Source: Promicromonospora sp. AC04 (GTDB lineage: Bacteria; Actinomycetota; Actinomycetes; Actinomycetales; Cellulomonadaceae). Taken from it: DNA of 64,000 bases. Both the position numbers and the translations under genes were made by a program. The notes below the pieces were generated by a model. It did not search any database. It was not told the DNA's origin and was given only the letters and a program-made list of their open reading frames with translations. The DNA is taken from NCBI RefSeq assembly GCF_003058225.1, contig NZ_QBUG01000004.1, positions 434,001 through 498,000 of the forward strand, read 5' to 3'. This document shows, one piece after another, positions 33,229-42,381 of this stretch (positions within the stretch are counted from its first letter, which is position 1; every line of letters begins with the position of its first letter).

Positions 33229-33343
33229 GGCGCGTGCCGTCGACCCTTCGGGGCCACGGCTCCGCGCCGTCGTCGGCGCCCCTGTGGCGTGCCGGCCCTC
33301 ACCCCGGAGTCCCCGTGTGCGGACTTCGGAAGAGGGAAGAGAC

Positions 33344-34030
33344 ATGGACTGGTTCCGCGCCGCCTACGACGCGACGTTCCTGGTCGGCGACCAGCAGATC
33401 TACTGGCGTGAGGTCGTCGGCAACCTGTTCGGGCTGGCTTCCGCCCTGGGTGGGCTGCGCCGCAAGGTCTGGGCATGGCCGGTCGGCATCGTCGGCAACA
33501 TCGTGCTCTTCACCGTCTTCATGGGCTCGTGGTTCGGCGAGACCGGGCGGGCCGACATGCTGGGCCAGGCAGGCCGTCAGATCATGTTCATCGCCGTCTC
33601 GATCTACGGCTGGTACCGCTGGCGCCAGACCCAGCGGCTGGGTGGCGCCGGCACGGTGGCCGTGCACCCGACCTGGGCATCGTGGCGGGCCCGCGTGGGC
33701 CTCGTGACCGGGATGCTCGCCGGCACGCTGCTCCTCACCCCGCTCTTCCGCGCCCTCGGCTCCTTCGAGCCGGTCTGGGCCGACGCCTGGATCTTCACGG
33801 GGTCGGTGCTCGCCACCTACGGCATGGCCAAGGGCTGGGTCGAGTTCTGGCTGATCTGGGTGGCCGTCGACCTGGTGGGTGTGCCGCTGCTGTTCTCCGC
33901 CGGGTACTGGGCGACCGCCATGATGTACGTGATCTACGGCGCGTTCACGCTGTTCGGGTTCTTCACGTGGTGGCGCATCAGCCGCCGCGAGGGCGCAGGC
34001 CCCGGCCAGGTGGCGGTCGCCACCGCCTGA
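33344..34030 (+). CDS. ribM: Riboflavin transporter of the PnuC family (RibM/PnuX type)
   Basis: A 228-residue PnuC-fold transporter with about seven hydrophobic segments. Family signatures include WAWPVGIVGNIVLFTVFMGSWFGE, MFIAVSIYGWYRWRQTQ and the late WLIWVAVDLVGVPLLFSAGYWATAMMYVIYG. PnuC proteins move vitamins by facilitated diffusion. The FMN riboswitch in the leader identifies riboflavin as the cargo, as for RibM/PnuX of Corynebacterium and Streptomyces. Nicotinamide riboside is the alternative but would not fit the riboswitch. Confidence 0.92.
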   Translation: MDWFRAAYDATFLVGDQQIYWREVVGNLFGLASALGGLRRKVWAWPVGIVGNIVLFTVFMGSWFGETGRADMLGQAGRQIMFIAVSIYGWYRWRQTQRLGGAGTVAVHPTWASWRARVGLVTGMLAGTLLLTPLFRALGSFEPVWADAWIFTGSVLATYGMAKGWVEFWLIWVAVDLVGVPLLFSAGYWATAMMYVIYGAFTLFGFFTWWRISRREGAGPGQVAVATA

Positions 34031-34049
34031 TCGCGTACCGTCGGCCCTC

Positions 34050-35207
34050 GTGACCGCACAGGAGCGCACGGCCAGGATCGGGATCGTCGGCTCGGGCTTC
34101 CGCGCCCGCACGATGCTGCGCGTGCTGCACGCGCTGCCGGACCGGTTCGAGGTGGTCGGCGTGGCCACCCGCAACGCGGCGGACCGCGCGGAGCTCGCCG
34201 CCCGCGGCCTGCCGGCGGCGGGCCTGCCCGGGCTCCCGGCGCCCGCCTACGCCACGGTGCCCGAGCTGCTCGCCGCGGGCCGGCCGGACCTCGTCCTGCT
34301 GACGCTGCCCGCGGGCGCGGCCCAGCCGGTGATCCGCGACCTCGCCGCCGCGGGCGTCCCCGTGCTCACGGAGACGCCCGCGGCGGGCACCGTCGAGGAG
34401 CTCGCGGCCCTGCAGCGGCTCGTGGACGACGGCGCCTGCGTGCACGTGGCCGAGCAGTACCACCTGGAGCCGCTGGTCGGCGCGCAGCTCGCGGTCGCGG
34501 CGTCCGGCCTGCTGGGCACCGTGACGGACGCGCACGTCGCGATCGCGCACGACTACCACGGCCTCAGCGTGCTGCGCCGCGCCCTGGGCGCCGGCTTCGA
34601 GGACGCCGAGATCACCGCCCGGCGCGACGCGCGCCGCGTGCTGCCGAGCCCCAGCCGGGCCGACGACCCCGACGACCTCACCCCCGTCGACACGGTGCAC
34701 GCGACCGCGTGGCTGGACTTCGGCGACCGGCTCGGCACCTACGAGTTCGACGACGTCCAGTACCGCTCCTGGGTGCGCTCCCCCGCGCTGCTGGTCCGCG
34801 GCGAGCGCGGCGAGCTGCGCGACGACGTCGTGCGCCACGTCGGCGCCGACGGGCTCCCCCGGCGCTCCACGCTGGAGCGCGTGGCCGCGGGCGGGGCCGG
34901 CAGCCACGAGGGCCTGTTCCTGCGCGGCTACACGCTCGACGGCGAGTGGGTGTACCGCAACGCGTTCCGCCCGGCCCGCCTGCCCGACGACGAGCTGTCG
35001 ATCGCCCGCATCGTGGCCGACATGGCCGACCACGTGCTGCACGGGGCGCCGCCCCCGTACTCGGTGGCCGAGGCGGCGCAGGACCAGTACCTCCAGCTCG
35101 AGGTGCGGCGCGCAGCGGCGTCGGGCGAACGGGTGCGGACCCGGCCGCAGGCCTGGGCGACCGGGCGAGTCTGCCGCCACGCCGAGCCGAACCCGAGTGA
35201 GACGTAG
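34050..35207 (+). CDS. Gfo/Idh/MocA family oxidoreductase
   Basis: A 385-residue NAD(P)-dependent oxidoreductase. The N-terminal Rossmann motif is RIGIVGSGFRARTMLRVL at about 8-25. The usual EKP dinucleotide/catalytic-lysine motif near residue 110 reads TETPAAG, so the conserved lysine is absent. Such lysine-less members are common among sugar- or inositol-like oxidoreductases of uncertain activity. The start is GTG, 19 nt after ribM. The second half contains conserved HDYHGLSVLRRALG. The substrate is unknown. Confidence 0.83.
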   Translation: MTAQERTARIGIVGSGFRARTMLRVLHALPDRFEVVGVATRNAADRAELAARGLPAAGLPGLPAPAYATVPELLAAGRPDLVLLTLPAGAAQPVIRDLAAAGVPVLTETPAAGTVEELAALQRLVDDGACVHVAEQYHLEPLVGAQLAVAASGLLGTVTDAHVAIAHDYHGLSVLRRALGAGFEDAEITARRDARRVLPSPSRADDPDDLTPVDTVHATAWLDFGDRLGTYEFDDVQYRSWVRSPALLVRGERGELRDDVVRHVGADGLPRRSTLERVAAGGAGSHEGLFLRGYTLDGEWVYRNAFRPARLPDDELSIARIVADMADHVLHGAPPPYSVAEAAQDQYLQLEVRRAAASGERVRTRPQAWATGRVCRHAEPNPSET

Positions 35208-35249
35208 TCTCGCTTGACCTGATATCCGGTACCGGCGCACCATGGACGC

Positions 35250-36470
35250 ATGACTCAGACTCCCGGGGTGACGGCGCCCACCTATGACGTCACGCAGCCG
35301 CTCGACATCGACTTCGCCGGCGCGTTCGCCGACATCACCGAGGAGGAGCGGGCGCAGCAGCTCGCCGTCCGCCAGTTCGTGCAGGACGAGGTCCTCCCCG
35401 TCATCGACGGCTACTGGGAGCGGTACGAGGTCCCGATGGACCTGGTCAAGCGCATGGCCGAGCTGGACTTCCTGCGCGACGGCGTGGACGTGCCCGGCTT
35501 CCCGAAGATCTCCAAGATGGCCGAGGGCCTGGCTGCGATGGAGATGTCGCGCGGCGACGGCTCCGTGACCACCATCTGCGGCGTGCAGGGCGGCCTCGCG
35601 CTGCGCTCGATAGTGATGCTCGGCTCCGACGAGCAGATCGAGAAGTACGCCGGCCCGATGGCCCGCGGCGAGATCCTCGGCGCGTTCGCGCTCACCGAGC
35701 CCACGCACGGCTCGGACTCGGTGGCGCTGGAGACGTCCGCCGTGAAGGAGACGCGCGACGGCGTCGAGGGGTACGTCATCAACGGCGAGAAGAAGTGGAT
35801 CGGCTTCGGCTCGATCGGCGACATCTCGGTGGTGTGGGCCCGCGGCGAGGACGGCCAGGTCCACGGCTACATCGTGCCGCAGGACACCCCGGGCTACGAG
35901 GCCACGACCATCCAGGGCAAGCTCTCCCTGCGCGCCATCCACCAGGCGCACATCGTGCTGAACGACGTATTCGTCCCGGCCGACAGCCTCCTGCCGAAGT
36001 CCCGGTCCTTCAAGGACACCGGCCGCGTCCTGTTCGCGACCCGGCTCGGCGTCGCGTGGGGCGCCGTCGGACAGGCCATCGCCTGCTACGAGGCCGCCGT
36101 CGCCTACTCCAAGCAGCGCGTGCAGTTCGGCCGGCCGCTCGCGGCGAGCCAGATGGTGCAGGAGCGCCTGACCAAGATGCTGTCGATCCTCACGCAGATG
36201 CAGCTCCTCGTGAAGCAGATGACGCGACTCGACGAGGCGGAGCAGCTCACCGGCCCGCAGGCGTCGCTCGCCAAGTACACCTGCACGCGCGGCGCGCGGG
36301 AGATCGCGGCGATCGCCCGCGACCTGCTCGGCGGCAACGGCATCCTGCTGGAGAACCGCGTGGCCCGGCACTTCGCCGACATCGAGGCGCTGCACACCTA
36401 CGAGGGCACCGAGAGCATGCAGGCCCTCATCATCGGCCGCGAGATCACGGGTACCAGCGCCTTCGCCTGA
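35250..36470 (+). CDS. Acyl-CoA dehydrogenase (glutaryl-CoA dehydrogenase-like)
   Basis: A 406-residue flavoprotein dehydrogenase. The FAD/substrate segment reads FALTEPTHGSDSVALETSA near 145. A KWIGFGSIGDISVVWAR segment follows, and the C-terminal catalytic region contains HTYEGTESMQALIIGREITG with the catalytic glutamate (YEGTE). Among acyl-CoA dehydrogenases the combination resembles the glutaryl-CoA dehydrogenase subgroup, so lysine/tryptophan catabolism is possible. No CoA ligase or hydratase genes are nearby. Confidence 0.9.
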   Translation: MTQTPGVTAPTYDVTQPLDIDFAGAFADITEEERAQQLAVRQFVQDEVLPVIDGYWERYEVPMDLVKRMAELDFLRDGVDVPGFPKISKMAEGLAAMEMSRGDGSVTTICGVQGGLALRSIVMLGSDEQIEKYAGPMARGEILGAFALTEPTHGSDSVALETSAVKETRDGVEGYVINGEKKWIGFGSIGDISVVWARGEDGQVHGYIVPQDTPGYEATTIQGKLSLRAIHQAHIVLNDVFVPADSLLPKSRSFKDTGRVLFATRLGVAWGAVGQAIACYEAAVAYSKQRVQFGRPLAASQMVQERLTKMLSILTQMQLLVKQMTRLDEAEQLTGPQASLAKYTCTRGAREIAAIARDLLGGNGILLENRVARHFADIEALHTYEGTESMQALIIGREITGTSAFA

Positions 36471-36491
36471 GCCGTGCCGAGGTAGGGAAAA

Positions 36492-36514
36492 CCCCACCCA
36501 CACCCGGTGGGGTC
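36492..36514. terminator. Hairpin after the acyl-CoA dehydrogenase gene
   Basis: ACCCCACC (36492-36499) pairs with GGTGGGGT (36507-36514) around a 7-nt loop in the gap before the sensor kinase gene. A preceding AAAA means T's follow on the minus strand; it may act in either direction. Confidence 0.5.
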
Positions 36515-36556
36515 ACTCAATGTGCCGGGGGCGCCGGTCCGCCTAGTGTCGTGTCC

Positions 36557-37981
36557 ATGACCAGCGATGACGGCCCGACGCCGGCGCCCCCGCCCCGCAC
36601 CCTCGCGGACCAGGTGGCGCCCGCGCTCGTCTCGGGCCCGGCGTTCTTCCGCGCCCCGTACGACGCCGCCACCGGACGCGCCTTCGCCGCCCTCGCGGTC
36701 GGCTGGATCTGGCACCTCACGGGCGGCCTGATCCTGTGGATCCTCGTGGTGGTCTCGGCCGGGATCGTCCCGGCGCTCGGCATCGGGCTCCCGCTCCTCG
36801 CGTTCTCCCTGGTCGCGGCGCGCTGGTTCGGCGCGGCCGAGCGCGCCCGCATCGCCGCCCAGACCGGGGTCGCCATCCCCGCCCCACTGCCCCTGGGCCG
36901 CCCACCGCGCGGCTTCTGGTCGAGGCTGTGGGCGCCGATCCGCGACGGCCGCGCCTGGGCAGCCACGCTCTACGCGTTCCTCGCGATGCTCCTGACCTCC
37001 GTGTTCTTCGCGGTCTCCACCGGCCTGGCTGCGGGAGCGGCCGCCGCAGTGGTCTTCGTGGCACTGGGCCGGGGCAGCTCCCTCGCCGAATGGTCCAGCG
37101 ACCGGGTGGCGGTCTCGATCGCACTGTCCTGGCCGGCCACCGTGGTCGGCGCGCTCGTCGGGGCCATCGTGCTCGGGTGGGCGGCCGCCGCCCTCGCGCA
37201 GTACGGGTCGTACCTCATGGTGCGCCTCGCGACGGTCCTGCTCGGCCCGTCCGCGGCCGAGGTAGCCCATGCCCGCGCCGCCGCCGCCGAGCGGGAGATG
37301 CGCCTGGCCGAGGCCGCCGCGCACACCGCCCGCGAGCGCGCCGTGGTGCTCACCGAGTCGCGCACGGCGGCGGTCTCCGCCGCCGACACCGAGCGCCGCC
37401 GCATCGAACGCGACCTGCACGACGGCGCCCAGCAGCGCCTGGTCGCCCTCGGCGTCGAGCTCGGGGTCGCGCGCCGGCTGGCCGACAAGGACCCCGAGCA
37501 CGCCGTCGCCGCCCTGGAGCTCGCGCACCGCGAGATCAAGGAGACCCTCGCCGAGCTGCGCGACCTGGTGCGCGGCATCCACCCCGCCGTCCTCTCCGAC
37601 CGCGGGCTCGACGCGGCCCTGTCCGCGCTCGCGGGCCGCAGCCCGGTCCCGGTGCGCGTGGAGGTGACGGGCGACCTCTCGCCCGCCAGCGCTGCCGCGC
37701 AGGCCGCCGCGTACTTCGTGGTCGCGGAGGCCCTGACCAACGTGGCCAAGCACGCCGCGGCGGACACGGTCCTGGTGCATGCGAGCCTCGTGCCGGACGA
37801 CCACCCGGCGCGCCTGCGCGTCGCGGTGTCCGACGACGGCCGCGGCGGCGCCGAGCTGTCGCCCGGCAGCGGCCTCGCCGGCCTGCGCGGCCGGGTCGCG
37901 GCCCTGGACGGCACCTTCGAGCTCGACAGCCCGCCCGGCGCGGGAACCCGCCTGACCGTGGAGGTCCCGTGCGCATCGTGA
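36557..37981 (+). CDS. Sensor histidine kinase, NarL/DesK type
   Basis: A 474-residue kinase with four hydrophobic segments in the first 230 residues, including a DUF1707-like sensor region, then a HisKA_3 dimerisation domain. The phospho-acceptor motif is ERRRIERDLHDGAQQRLVALG near 280 and the ATPase N-box is VVAEALTNVAKHA, followed by SDDGRGGAELSPGSGLAGLRGRV. Its stop overlaps the response regulator gene by 13 nt. The pair likely senses a membrane or cell-envelope condition; a DUF4097 protein follows in the operon. Confidence 0.93.
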   Translation: MTSDDGPTPAPPPRTLADQVAPALVSGPAFFRAPYDAATGRAFAALAVGWIWHLTGGLILWILVVVSAGIVPALGIGLPLLAFSLVAARWFGAAERARIAAQTGVAIPAPLPLGRPPRGFWSRLWAPIRDGRAWAATLYAFLAMLLTSVFFAVSTGLAAGAAAAVVFVALGRGSSLAEWSSDRVAVSIALSWPATVVGALVGAIVLGWAAAALAQYGSYLMVRLATVLLGPSAAEVAHARAAAAEREMRLAEAAAHTARERAVVLTESRTAAVSAADTERRRIERDLHDGAQQRLVALGVELGVARRLADKDPEHAVAALELAHREIKETLAELRDLVRGIHPAVLSDRGLDAALSALAGRSPVPVRVEVTGDLSPASAAAQAAAYFVVAEALTNVAKHAAADTVLVHASLVPDDHPARLRVAVSDDGRGGAELSPGSGLAGLRGRVAALDGTFELDSPPGAGTRLTVEVPCAS

Positions 37982-38628
37982 TCGCGGAGGACTCAGTGCT
38001 CCTCCTGGACGGCCTCACCCGCCTGCTCGTGGCAGAGGGCCACGAGGTGACCGGGTACGGCACGGCGGACCGTCTCGTCCTCGCGCTGTCGACCCCGGGG
38101 GCCCAGCTGCCCGACCTGCTCGTCACCGACGTCCGCATGCCGCCGTCGCACACCGACGAGGGACTGCGCGCCGCCGTGCACCTGCGCAGCCTGCACCCGG
38201 ACCTGCCCGTGCTCGTGCTGTCGCAGTACGTGGAGCAGAGCTACGCGAGCGAGCTGTTCGCACGCGGCGCGCGCGGCCTGGGCTACGTGCTCAAGGACCG
38301 CGTGGCCGACGTCGACGAGTTCCTCGACGCCGTCGCCCGGGTGTCCGGGGGCGGCACCGTCGTTGACCCCGAGGTGGTCACGCAGATCATCGCCCGCCAT
38401 CCCGGCTCCGACCTCGACGTCCTGACCCGCCGCGAGCGCGAGGTGCTCGCGCTCATGGCCGAGGGACGTTCCAACGCCGCCATCGCGGACCGCCTCGTCG
38501 TGGGGCTGGCCGCCGTGGAGAAGCACGTCACCAACATCCTGACCAAGCTCGGCCTCCCGCCGGCCGCCGACGACCACCGCCGGGTGCTCGCCGTGCTGCG
38601 CTGGCTCGACCAGAACGGAGCACGCTGA
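37969..38628 (+). CDS. Response regulator, NarL/LuxR type
   Basis: A 219-residue regulator starting with GTG (VRIVIAEDSVLLLDGLTRLL). The receiver domain has the acidic pair IAEDS, the phospho-acceptor Asp in LLVTDVRMPPSHTDEG near 52 and the Lys in YVLKDRVADV near 105. The C-terminal LuxR helix-turn-helix reads LTRREREVLALMAEGRSNAAIADRLVVGLAAVEKHVTNILTKLGL. It overlaps the kinase gene and its stop overlaps the ATG of the DUF4097 gene by one base, so all three are coupled. Confidence 0.93.
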   Translation: MRIVIAEDSVLLLDGLTRLLVAEGHEVTGYGTADRLVLALSTPGAQLPDLLVTDVRMPPSHTDEGLRAAVHLRSLHPDLPVLVLSQYVEQSYASELFARGARGLGYVLKDRVADVDEFLDAVARVSGGGTVVDPEVVTQIIARHPGSDLDVLTRREREVLALMAEGRSNAAIADRLVVGLAAVEKHVTNILTKLGLPPAADDHRRVLAVLRWLDQNGAR

Positions 38629-39542
38629 TGACTCAGCCTCCCCCGGACGACTACGTGCAGGACGCCGGATACCCGCCGGTGCCGCCTCAGCGCGGGGCGA
38701 CTGCCCGCGTGCTGACCACGCTCGGCGTGGTGCTCGGAGTCGTCGTCGTCGGCTTCGGGGCGCTGTTCCTCGTGGACCTGATGGTGTCCGAGACCACCAC
38801 GACCCGGCACACGTACGCGGCCGCGGAGACCGTCGAGCTCGTGGCGGACGGCGACGTCACGGTCAACGCGGCCGAGGGCGACGTCGTGGTGGACGCCATC
38901 GCCCACAGCGGCATGCGGGAGCCGCGGTACGCGGCGGACGAGTCCGCGAACCGGCTGGAGATCACGCACCGCTGCGGGTGGTCCGTCATCCTCTCCCGCT
39001 GCTCCGGCGAGCTCGACGTGACGCTGCCCGCCGGCACCGAGGTGGTGGTGCGCACCGAGAACGGCGACGTCGTCGCGAGCGGCGTGGCCGGCGACGTGTC
39101 CGTGCACACGAGCAACGGCCGGGTCGAGGCCACCGACATCGCCGGCCCGCTGTCGGCCCGCTCCAGCAACGGCGACATCACGGTCGCGAACGCGGGCGCC
39201 GACGTGGAGGCCTCCACCTCCAACGGCGAGATCTCCGTGGGCGACGTGGACGGCACGGTCACCGGCGACACCAGCAACGGCCGGATCACCGTCGACTCGG
39301 TGACAGGCGACGCCTCGGCGACGACCAGCAACGGGTCGGTGGAGATCTCGGCCGTGGCCGGGAACGTCTACGCCGAGACCAGCAACGGCCGGATCACGGT
39401 GCACGGCGACGGCGAACCGGTGGCCCTGACGATGCAGACGTCGAACGGCGACGAGATCGTCGAGGGCCCGATCGACCCGGACGCCGCCCGCACCGTCGAG
39501 ATGCGCAGCTCGAACGGGGACGTCGCCTACCTCGACGAGTAG
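38628..39542 (+). CDS. DUF4097-family beta-helix membrane-anchored protein
   Basis: A 304-residue protein with one membrane helix at about 25-47 and an extracytoplasmic repetitive beta domain. At least eight repeats of about 17-20 residues carry an SNG turn (TSNGRVEATD, SSNGDITVAN, TSNGEISVGD, TSNGRITVDS, TSNGSVEISA and so on), which predicts a short beta-solenoid. A Cys pair precedes the repeats (HRCGWSVILSRCSGELD). It is coupled to the two-component genes and may be the sensed or sensing envelope factor. Confidence 0.87.
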   Translation: MTQPPPDDYVQDAGYPPVPPQRGATARVLTTLGVVLGVVVVGFGALFLVDLMVSETTTTRHTYAAAETVELVADGDVTVNAAEGDVVVDAIAHSGMREPRYAADESANRLEITHRCGWSVILSRCSGELDVTLPAGTEVVVRTENGDVVASGVAGDVSVHTSNGRVEATDIAGPLSARSSNGDITVANAGADVEASTSNGEISVGDVDGTVTGDTSNGRITVDSVTGDASATTSNGSVEISAVAGNVYAETSNGRITVHGDGEPVALTMQTSNGDEIVEGPIDPDAARTVEMRSSNGDVAYLDE

Positions 39543-39572
39543 GCGACGTCGCCGCCCCGCCCCGCGCGACGT

Positions 39573-40802
39573 TCAGCCGGTGAACGTGAGCCAGAGCAGG
39601 GTGACGTTCAGCGCCACGATCACGCCCGCGACCACCCAGGCCAGCACCTGGGTGGTCACGGCGTTCCGGTGCTCGCCCAGGAGCTCACGGTCCCGGGTGA
39701 GCCGCACGAGCGGGATCATCGCGAACGGGATGCCGAAGCTCAGCACCACCTGGCTCACTACCAGCAGCCAGGTGGGCGAGATCCCGGTCATGAGCAGCAC
39801 GATCGCGGGCAGCAGCGTGACCAGGCGGCGGGTCAGCAGCGACACGCGGATCCGCAGCAGGCCGGACATGATCTCCGCCCCGGCATACGCCCCGACGGAC
39901 GTGGACGCGAGCCCCGACGCCAGCAGCCCGATCGCGAACAGCACGCCCACCACGGGCCCGAGCGTGCCGGTGATCGCGGCGTGCGCGCCCTCGATGGTGT
40001 CGGTCCCCTCCCGGCCGGCCAGGTTCGCGGCCGCGAGCAGGAGCATCGCGATGTTCACGCTCCCGGCCAGGACCAGCGCCAGCACGACGTCGATCCGCGT
40101 GGCACGCAGGATGCGCGGCACTGACGTCGACGGCGCGTGCAGGTGGTCCCGGGCCAGCGAGGAGTGCAGGTAGATCGCGTGCGGCATCACCGTGGCGCCG
40201 AGCATGGAGGCCGCCAGGAGCACGGAGTCCGTGCCGGCCAGGCGGGGCACCAGACCGGCCAGCATGCCCGCCGGGTCCGGCGGGGAGAAGAAGAGCCCGG
40301 CGCAGAAGCCGACGGCGAGCACCGCGAGCATCGAGGTGACGACCCCCTCGAAGGCCCGCTGGCCCCGCCGCTGCTGCACCGCGAGGACCAGCAGCGACAC
40401 GACCCCGGTGACGATCCCGCCCAGCACGAGCGGCACGCCGAACAGCAGGTTCAGCGCGATCGCCCCGCCGATCACCTCGGCGAGGTCCGTCGCCGCGGCG
40501 ACAACCTCGGCCTGGACCCAGTAGGCGAGGCGCGCCGGGCGGGGCAGCCGCTCCCCCAGCACCTCGGGCAGCGACCGGCCCGTGACCACGCCGAGCTTGG
40601 CCGACAGGTACTGCACCAGTACGGCCATCGCGTTGGCCGCCACGAGCACCCAGACGAGCAGGTAGCCGAACCGCGCGCCGGCGGTGAGGTTCGCGGCGAC
40701 ATTGCCGGGGTCCACGTAGGCGATGGCCGCCACGAAGGCGGGCCCGAGCAGCACAAGCAGACGCGCGCGGCCGGTACGTGGCGCCGTGGCGGTGCGAGTC
40801 AT
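39573..40802 (-). CDS. mntH: Nramp-family divalent metal (Mn2+/H+) transporter
   Basis: A 409-residue Nramp protein with eleven hydrophobic segments. The metal-binding motif DPGNVAANLTAG lies in the first helix (residues 31-42), and the sixth-helix motif MPHAIYLHSSLARDH is present, with the metal-ligand Met preceding the proline as in bacterial MntH. It imports Mn(II), and possibly Fe(II), driven by protons. The start ATG at 40802 lies 15 nt from a perfect 18-bp palindrome that is a good candidate operator for an MntR/DtxR-type repressor. Confidence 0.95.
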   Translation of the reverse strand: MTRTATAPRTGRARLLVLLGPAFVAAIAYVDPGNVAANLTAGARFGYLLVWVLVAANAMAVLVQYLSAKLGVVTGRSLPEVLGERLPRPARLAYWVQAEVVAAATDLAEVIGGAIALNLLFGVPLVLGGIVTGVVSLLVLAVQQRRGQRAFEGVVTSMLAVLAVGFCAGLFFSPPDPAGMLAGLVPRLAGTDSVLLAASMLGATVMPHAIYLHSSLARDHLHAPSTSVPRILRATRIDVVLALVLAGSVNIAMLLLAAANLAGREGTDTIEGAHAAITGTLGPVVGVLFAIGLLASGLASTSVGAYAGAEIMSGLLRIRVSLLTRRLVTLLPAIVLLMTGISPTWLLVVSQVVLSFGIPFAMIPLVRLTRDRELLGEHRNAVTTQVLAWVVAGVIVALNVTLLWLTFTG

Positions 40803-40816
40803 CTGCTCTCCCTAGA

Positions 40817-40834
40817 AGTTCGGGTACCCGAACT
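40817..40834. promoter_or_regulatory. 18-bp palindrome upstream of mntH
   Basis: AGTTCGGGTACCCGAACT is a perfect palindrome, 15 nt upstream of mntH and 70 nt upstream of the divergent GT87 gene. Size and place fit a DtxR/MntR-family metalloregulator operator; no such regulator gene is in the window. Confidence 0.7.
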
Positions 40835-40904
40835 CTAACTCGCGATCTATCGAACTTGTACCCATATCGACCGATCACCGACACAGTCCTCGATCAGTGC
40901 AAGG

Positions 40905-42221
40905 ATGTGGCCCGTGCCGAGCCCGTCAGACCAGTCGACAACCCCCAACGCCGTGGGCCAGGACATCCTGCGGTCCGCCACCCGTGTGCTCTCGTCCTGG
41001 CCGGCCCTCTGGGTCGCGTTCGCGCTGGCGCACGGCTGGATCATCCTGCAGACCTGGGTGTTCGAGGCGCAGATCCTCGGCGACGTGAACCTGTACGAGT
41101 GGTGGGTCCGCAACGGCATGGACGTCGGGTGGTGGCCAGTCTTCAACTACGACTGGGTGTACCCGCTCGGCGCCCTCGGGCCCATGCTCATCCCCGCACT
41201 GCTCACCGAGTCCACACCCGCCTACGACTGGGTGTGGATGGGCCTGGTCACGGCCGCCAACGCCGTCGCCGTCGCGGTGCTCGGCCGGGCCCGCCCCCGC
41301 GGCCGCGCCGCCGTCTGGTTCTGGCTCTTCTTCCTCGTGATGCTCGGGCCCATCTGGATCGGCCGGCTCGACGGCCTGCTCGCGCCGATCATCCTCGTCG
41401 CGCTCGTCATCGCGGCCCGGCGCCCTGCGCTCGCTATGACGCTGGCCACCGTCGGCGCCTGGATCAAGATCGCCCCGGGCGCGGTGGCCCTCGCGCTGGC
41501 CGCGACGGCGTCGAACGCCAGGGCGTTCGTGCGGAACGTGGTGCTGCCGGGTGCGGCGGTCTGCGCCGTCGTCATCGGCATCGCCTTCGCGGGCGGCGGG
41601 CAGGACAACGTGCTCGACGTCTTCGGCGAGCAGGGTGACCGCCAGCTGCAGGTCGAGGCCGTCGGCGCCACGCCGTTCACCGTGGCCCGGCTCTGGGACC
41701 CCTCGATCCAGGTCGAGTACGACGACGTCATCTACACCTACGAGGTGCTCGGCGACGGCGCCGACGCCGTCGCGCAGGCGCTCGACGTCGCGCTCCCGGT
41801 CGCCGCGCTCCTGATCGCGGCGCTCATCTGGTTGGCGGCCCGACGTCGGCCCGACCGTGTCGGAGACATCCTGCTGATCGGCGCCGCCGCCGAGCTGCTG
41901 GCCCTCATCGTCTTCAACAAGGTGGGCTCGCCGCAGTTCATCGCGTGGATCGGGCCGCCCATCGCCGCGGCGATCGCGCTCGGCACCCGCAGCCAGGGCA
42001 CGCGCCGCACGTGGTTCGTGCCCGCTCTGGGCACCCTGGTCGTCGCACGGCTGACCATGGAGATCTACCCGCTCAAGTACGGCGAGTTCCTCGGCGGCTG
42101 GCCGCTGGCCACGAGCATCGGCGCCCTGCGCAACGCGCTCCTCGTCGCGCTGCTGGTCGGCGCGGTGGTCCGGCTGGTCCAGGTCGCCCTGTCCCGCCAG
42201 GTGGCTTCCAGGGCAGGTTGA
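40905..42221 (+). CDS. GT87/DUF2029-like polyprenol-linked glycosyltransferase
   Basis: A 438-residue integral membrane protein with about ten hydrophobic segments. The loop after the first helix (LGDVNLYEWWVRNGMDVGWWPVFNYDWVYPLGALGPML) holds the acidic and aromatic residues typical of GT-C mannosyltransferases such as the GT87 family. FNKVGSPQFIAWIGPP near 340 is another family-type stretch. Such enzymes use polyprenyl-phosphate mannose outside the membrane. The gene leads a set with two GT4 enzymes and an SGNH hydrolase. Confidence 0.8.
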   Translation: MWPVPSPSDQSTTPNAVGQDILRSATRVLSSWPALWVAFALAHGWIILQTWVFEAQILGDVNLYEWWVRNGMDVGWWPVFNYDWVYPLGALGPMLIPALLTESTPAYDWVWMGLVTAANAVAVAVLGRARPRGRAAVWFWLFFLVMLGPIWIGRLDGLLAPIILVALVIAARRPALAMTLATVGAWIKIAPGAVALALAATASNARAFVRNVVLPGAAVCAVVIGIAFAGGGQDNVLDVFGEQGDRQLQVEAVGATPFTVARLWDPSIQVEYDDVIYTYEVLGDGADAVAQALDVALPVAALLIAALIWLAARRRPDRVGDILLIGAAAELLALIVFNKVGSPQFIAWIGPPIAAAIALGTRSQGTRRTWFVPALGTLVVARLTMEIYPLKYGEFLGGWPLATSIGALRNALLVALLVGAVVRLVQVALSRQVASRAG

Positions 42222-42381
42222 GGGCCTGTTCAGCGGTGTTCCTCATGCCAGGTGCATGGTGGCTCCGCTACGGTCGGGATCGTGACATCGTGTGTTGCGG
42301 TTACCGTCTCGACGCCACCCGTTCCCCGACTCGCCGCACGGAAGACTCTGTCCGGACATCGACGACCGGCAGGTTCGTAGG

